Below, in pieces: positions 63,858 to 64,000 of a stretch of 64,000 nucleotides of DNA. The stretch's first letter is position 1. Each line of letters starts with the position of its first letter. The DNA comes from Saprospiraceae bacterium (GTDB taxonomy: Bacteria > Bacteroidota > Bacteroidia > Chitinophagales > Saprospiraceae), in NCBI GenBank assembly GCA_016716185.1, contig JADJWV010000002.1, positions 2,084,501 through 2,148,500 of the forward strand, given 5' to 3'. Position numbers and translations under genes: made by a program. Under the pieces are notes generated by a model. It was given only the letters and a program-made list of their open reading frames with translations. It had not been told where the DNA came from and ran no database searches.

Positions 63858-64000
63858 TTAACTATTGAACAATCCGTCGTAGTGACCTTCCTTTCCTGAG
63901 CCTTTATCCAGAGTCTGTCTCTCGGGTTGTTTGGATTGCAGCAGATTTTCATTTTTACCCCCCATCAAAAGCAGTTTGCTCTTTTCTTCGTACTCCTGAA
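63858..64000 (-). CDS. 3' end of an unidentified gene (runs off the window)
   Basis: About 47 codons of open frame (reading QEYEEKSKLLLMGGKNENLL and ending HYDGLFNS) reach a stop at 63858-63860 on the minus strand. It is followed 24 nt later by the 176-residue membrane protein gene. The fragment is too short and too hydrophilic to identify. Confidence 0.45.
   Translation of the reverse strand, partial: QEYEEKSKLLLMGGKNENLLQSKQPERQTLDKGSGKEGHYDGLFNS

Overview
The window looks like chromosomal DNA of a member of the Bacteroidota, most likely a Saprospiraceae-like, sludge- or water-type bacterium. This is inferred from four things: a SusC/SusD pair, several secreted proteins with type IX secretion (T9SS) C-terminal sorting domains of types A and B, the Bacteroidota promoter signature (TTTG, about 19 nt, TAnnTTTG), and the gene order rpsU-xerC-hpf-tRNAs-tuf. 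I could run no database search, so the taxonomic placement is tentative.

Layout. 1-3014 (minus strand): translation block with rpsU, xerC, hpf, then tRNA-Thr(TGT), tRNA-Tyr(GTA), tRNA-Gly(TCC), tRNA-Thr(GGT) and the 5' part of tuf. The tRNA order is the same as in the E. coli thrU-tyrU-glyT-thrT-tufB operon. 3032-8635: SusC/SusD outer-membrane uptake pair with a trailing lipoprotein. 8874-13857: housekeeping genes (pdxJ; CPBP protease, cdsA and psd as a phospholipid operon; tRNA-Ala; lysS). 13979-16604: a T9SS-exported cysteine-rich protein and a truncated paralogue. 17027-23549: an S41 peptidase and a three-gene RND efflux operon. 23660-31638: two very large convergent T9SS type B cell-surface proteins that share a 'GCDS' repeat. 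31846-38044: a frameshifted priA, a BON/LysM protein, a Na/Pi cotransporter and an ExbB/ExbD pair. 38215-45193: two APC amino-acid permeases on either side of another T9SS protein, which sits between direct copies of a 124-bp intergenic repeat. 45361-54623: an OmpA-family propeller protein, cca, dusB, nhaD, a large Asp-box propeller protein and an orphan TonB C-terminal domain. 54640-55600: a roughly 195-bp tandem repeat. 55645-61368 (minus strand): a YwaF-like membrane protein, trmD, an FKBP isomerase, an M20 peptidase and a prolyl oligopeptidase. 61466-64000: an unknown exported protein, miaE, a small membrane protein and the 3' end of an unknown gene.

Themes. Much of the capacity concerns the cell envelope: nutrient import (SusCD, ExbBD/TonB), export and adhesion (T9SS cargo, OmpA), efflux, and peptide degradation with uptake (S9, M20, S41, APC permeases). 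The most unusual material is intergenic. There are perfect or degenerate 8-bp-period tandem arrays, CA-rich arrays abutting tRNA genes with an identical junction, a 124-bp repeat family flanking a surface-protein gene, and a 195-bp tandem repeat with matching termini. I found no CRISPR array, prophage, insertion sequence, rRNA operon or recognisable defence system.
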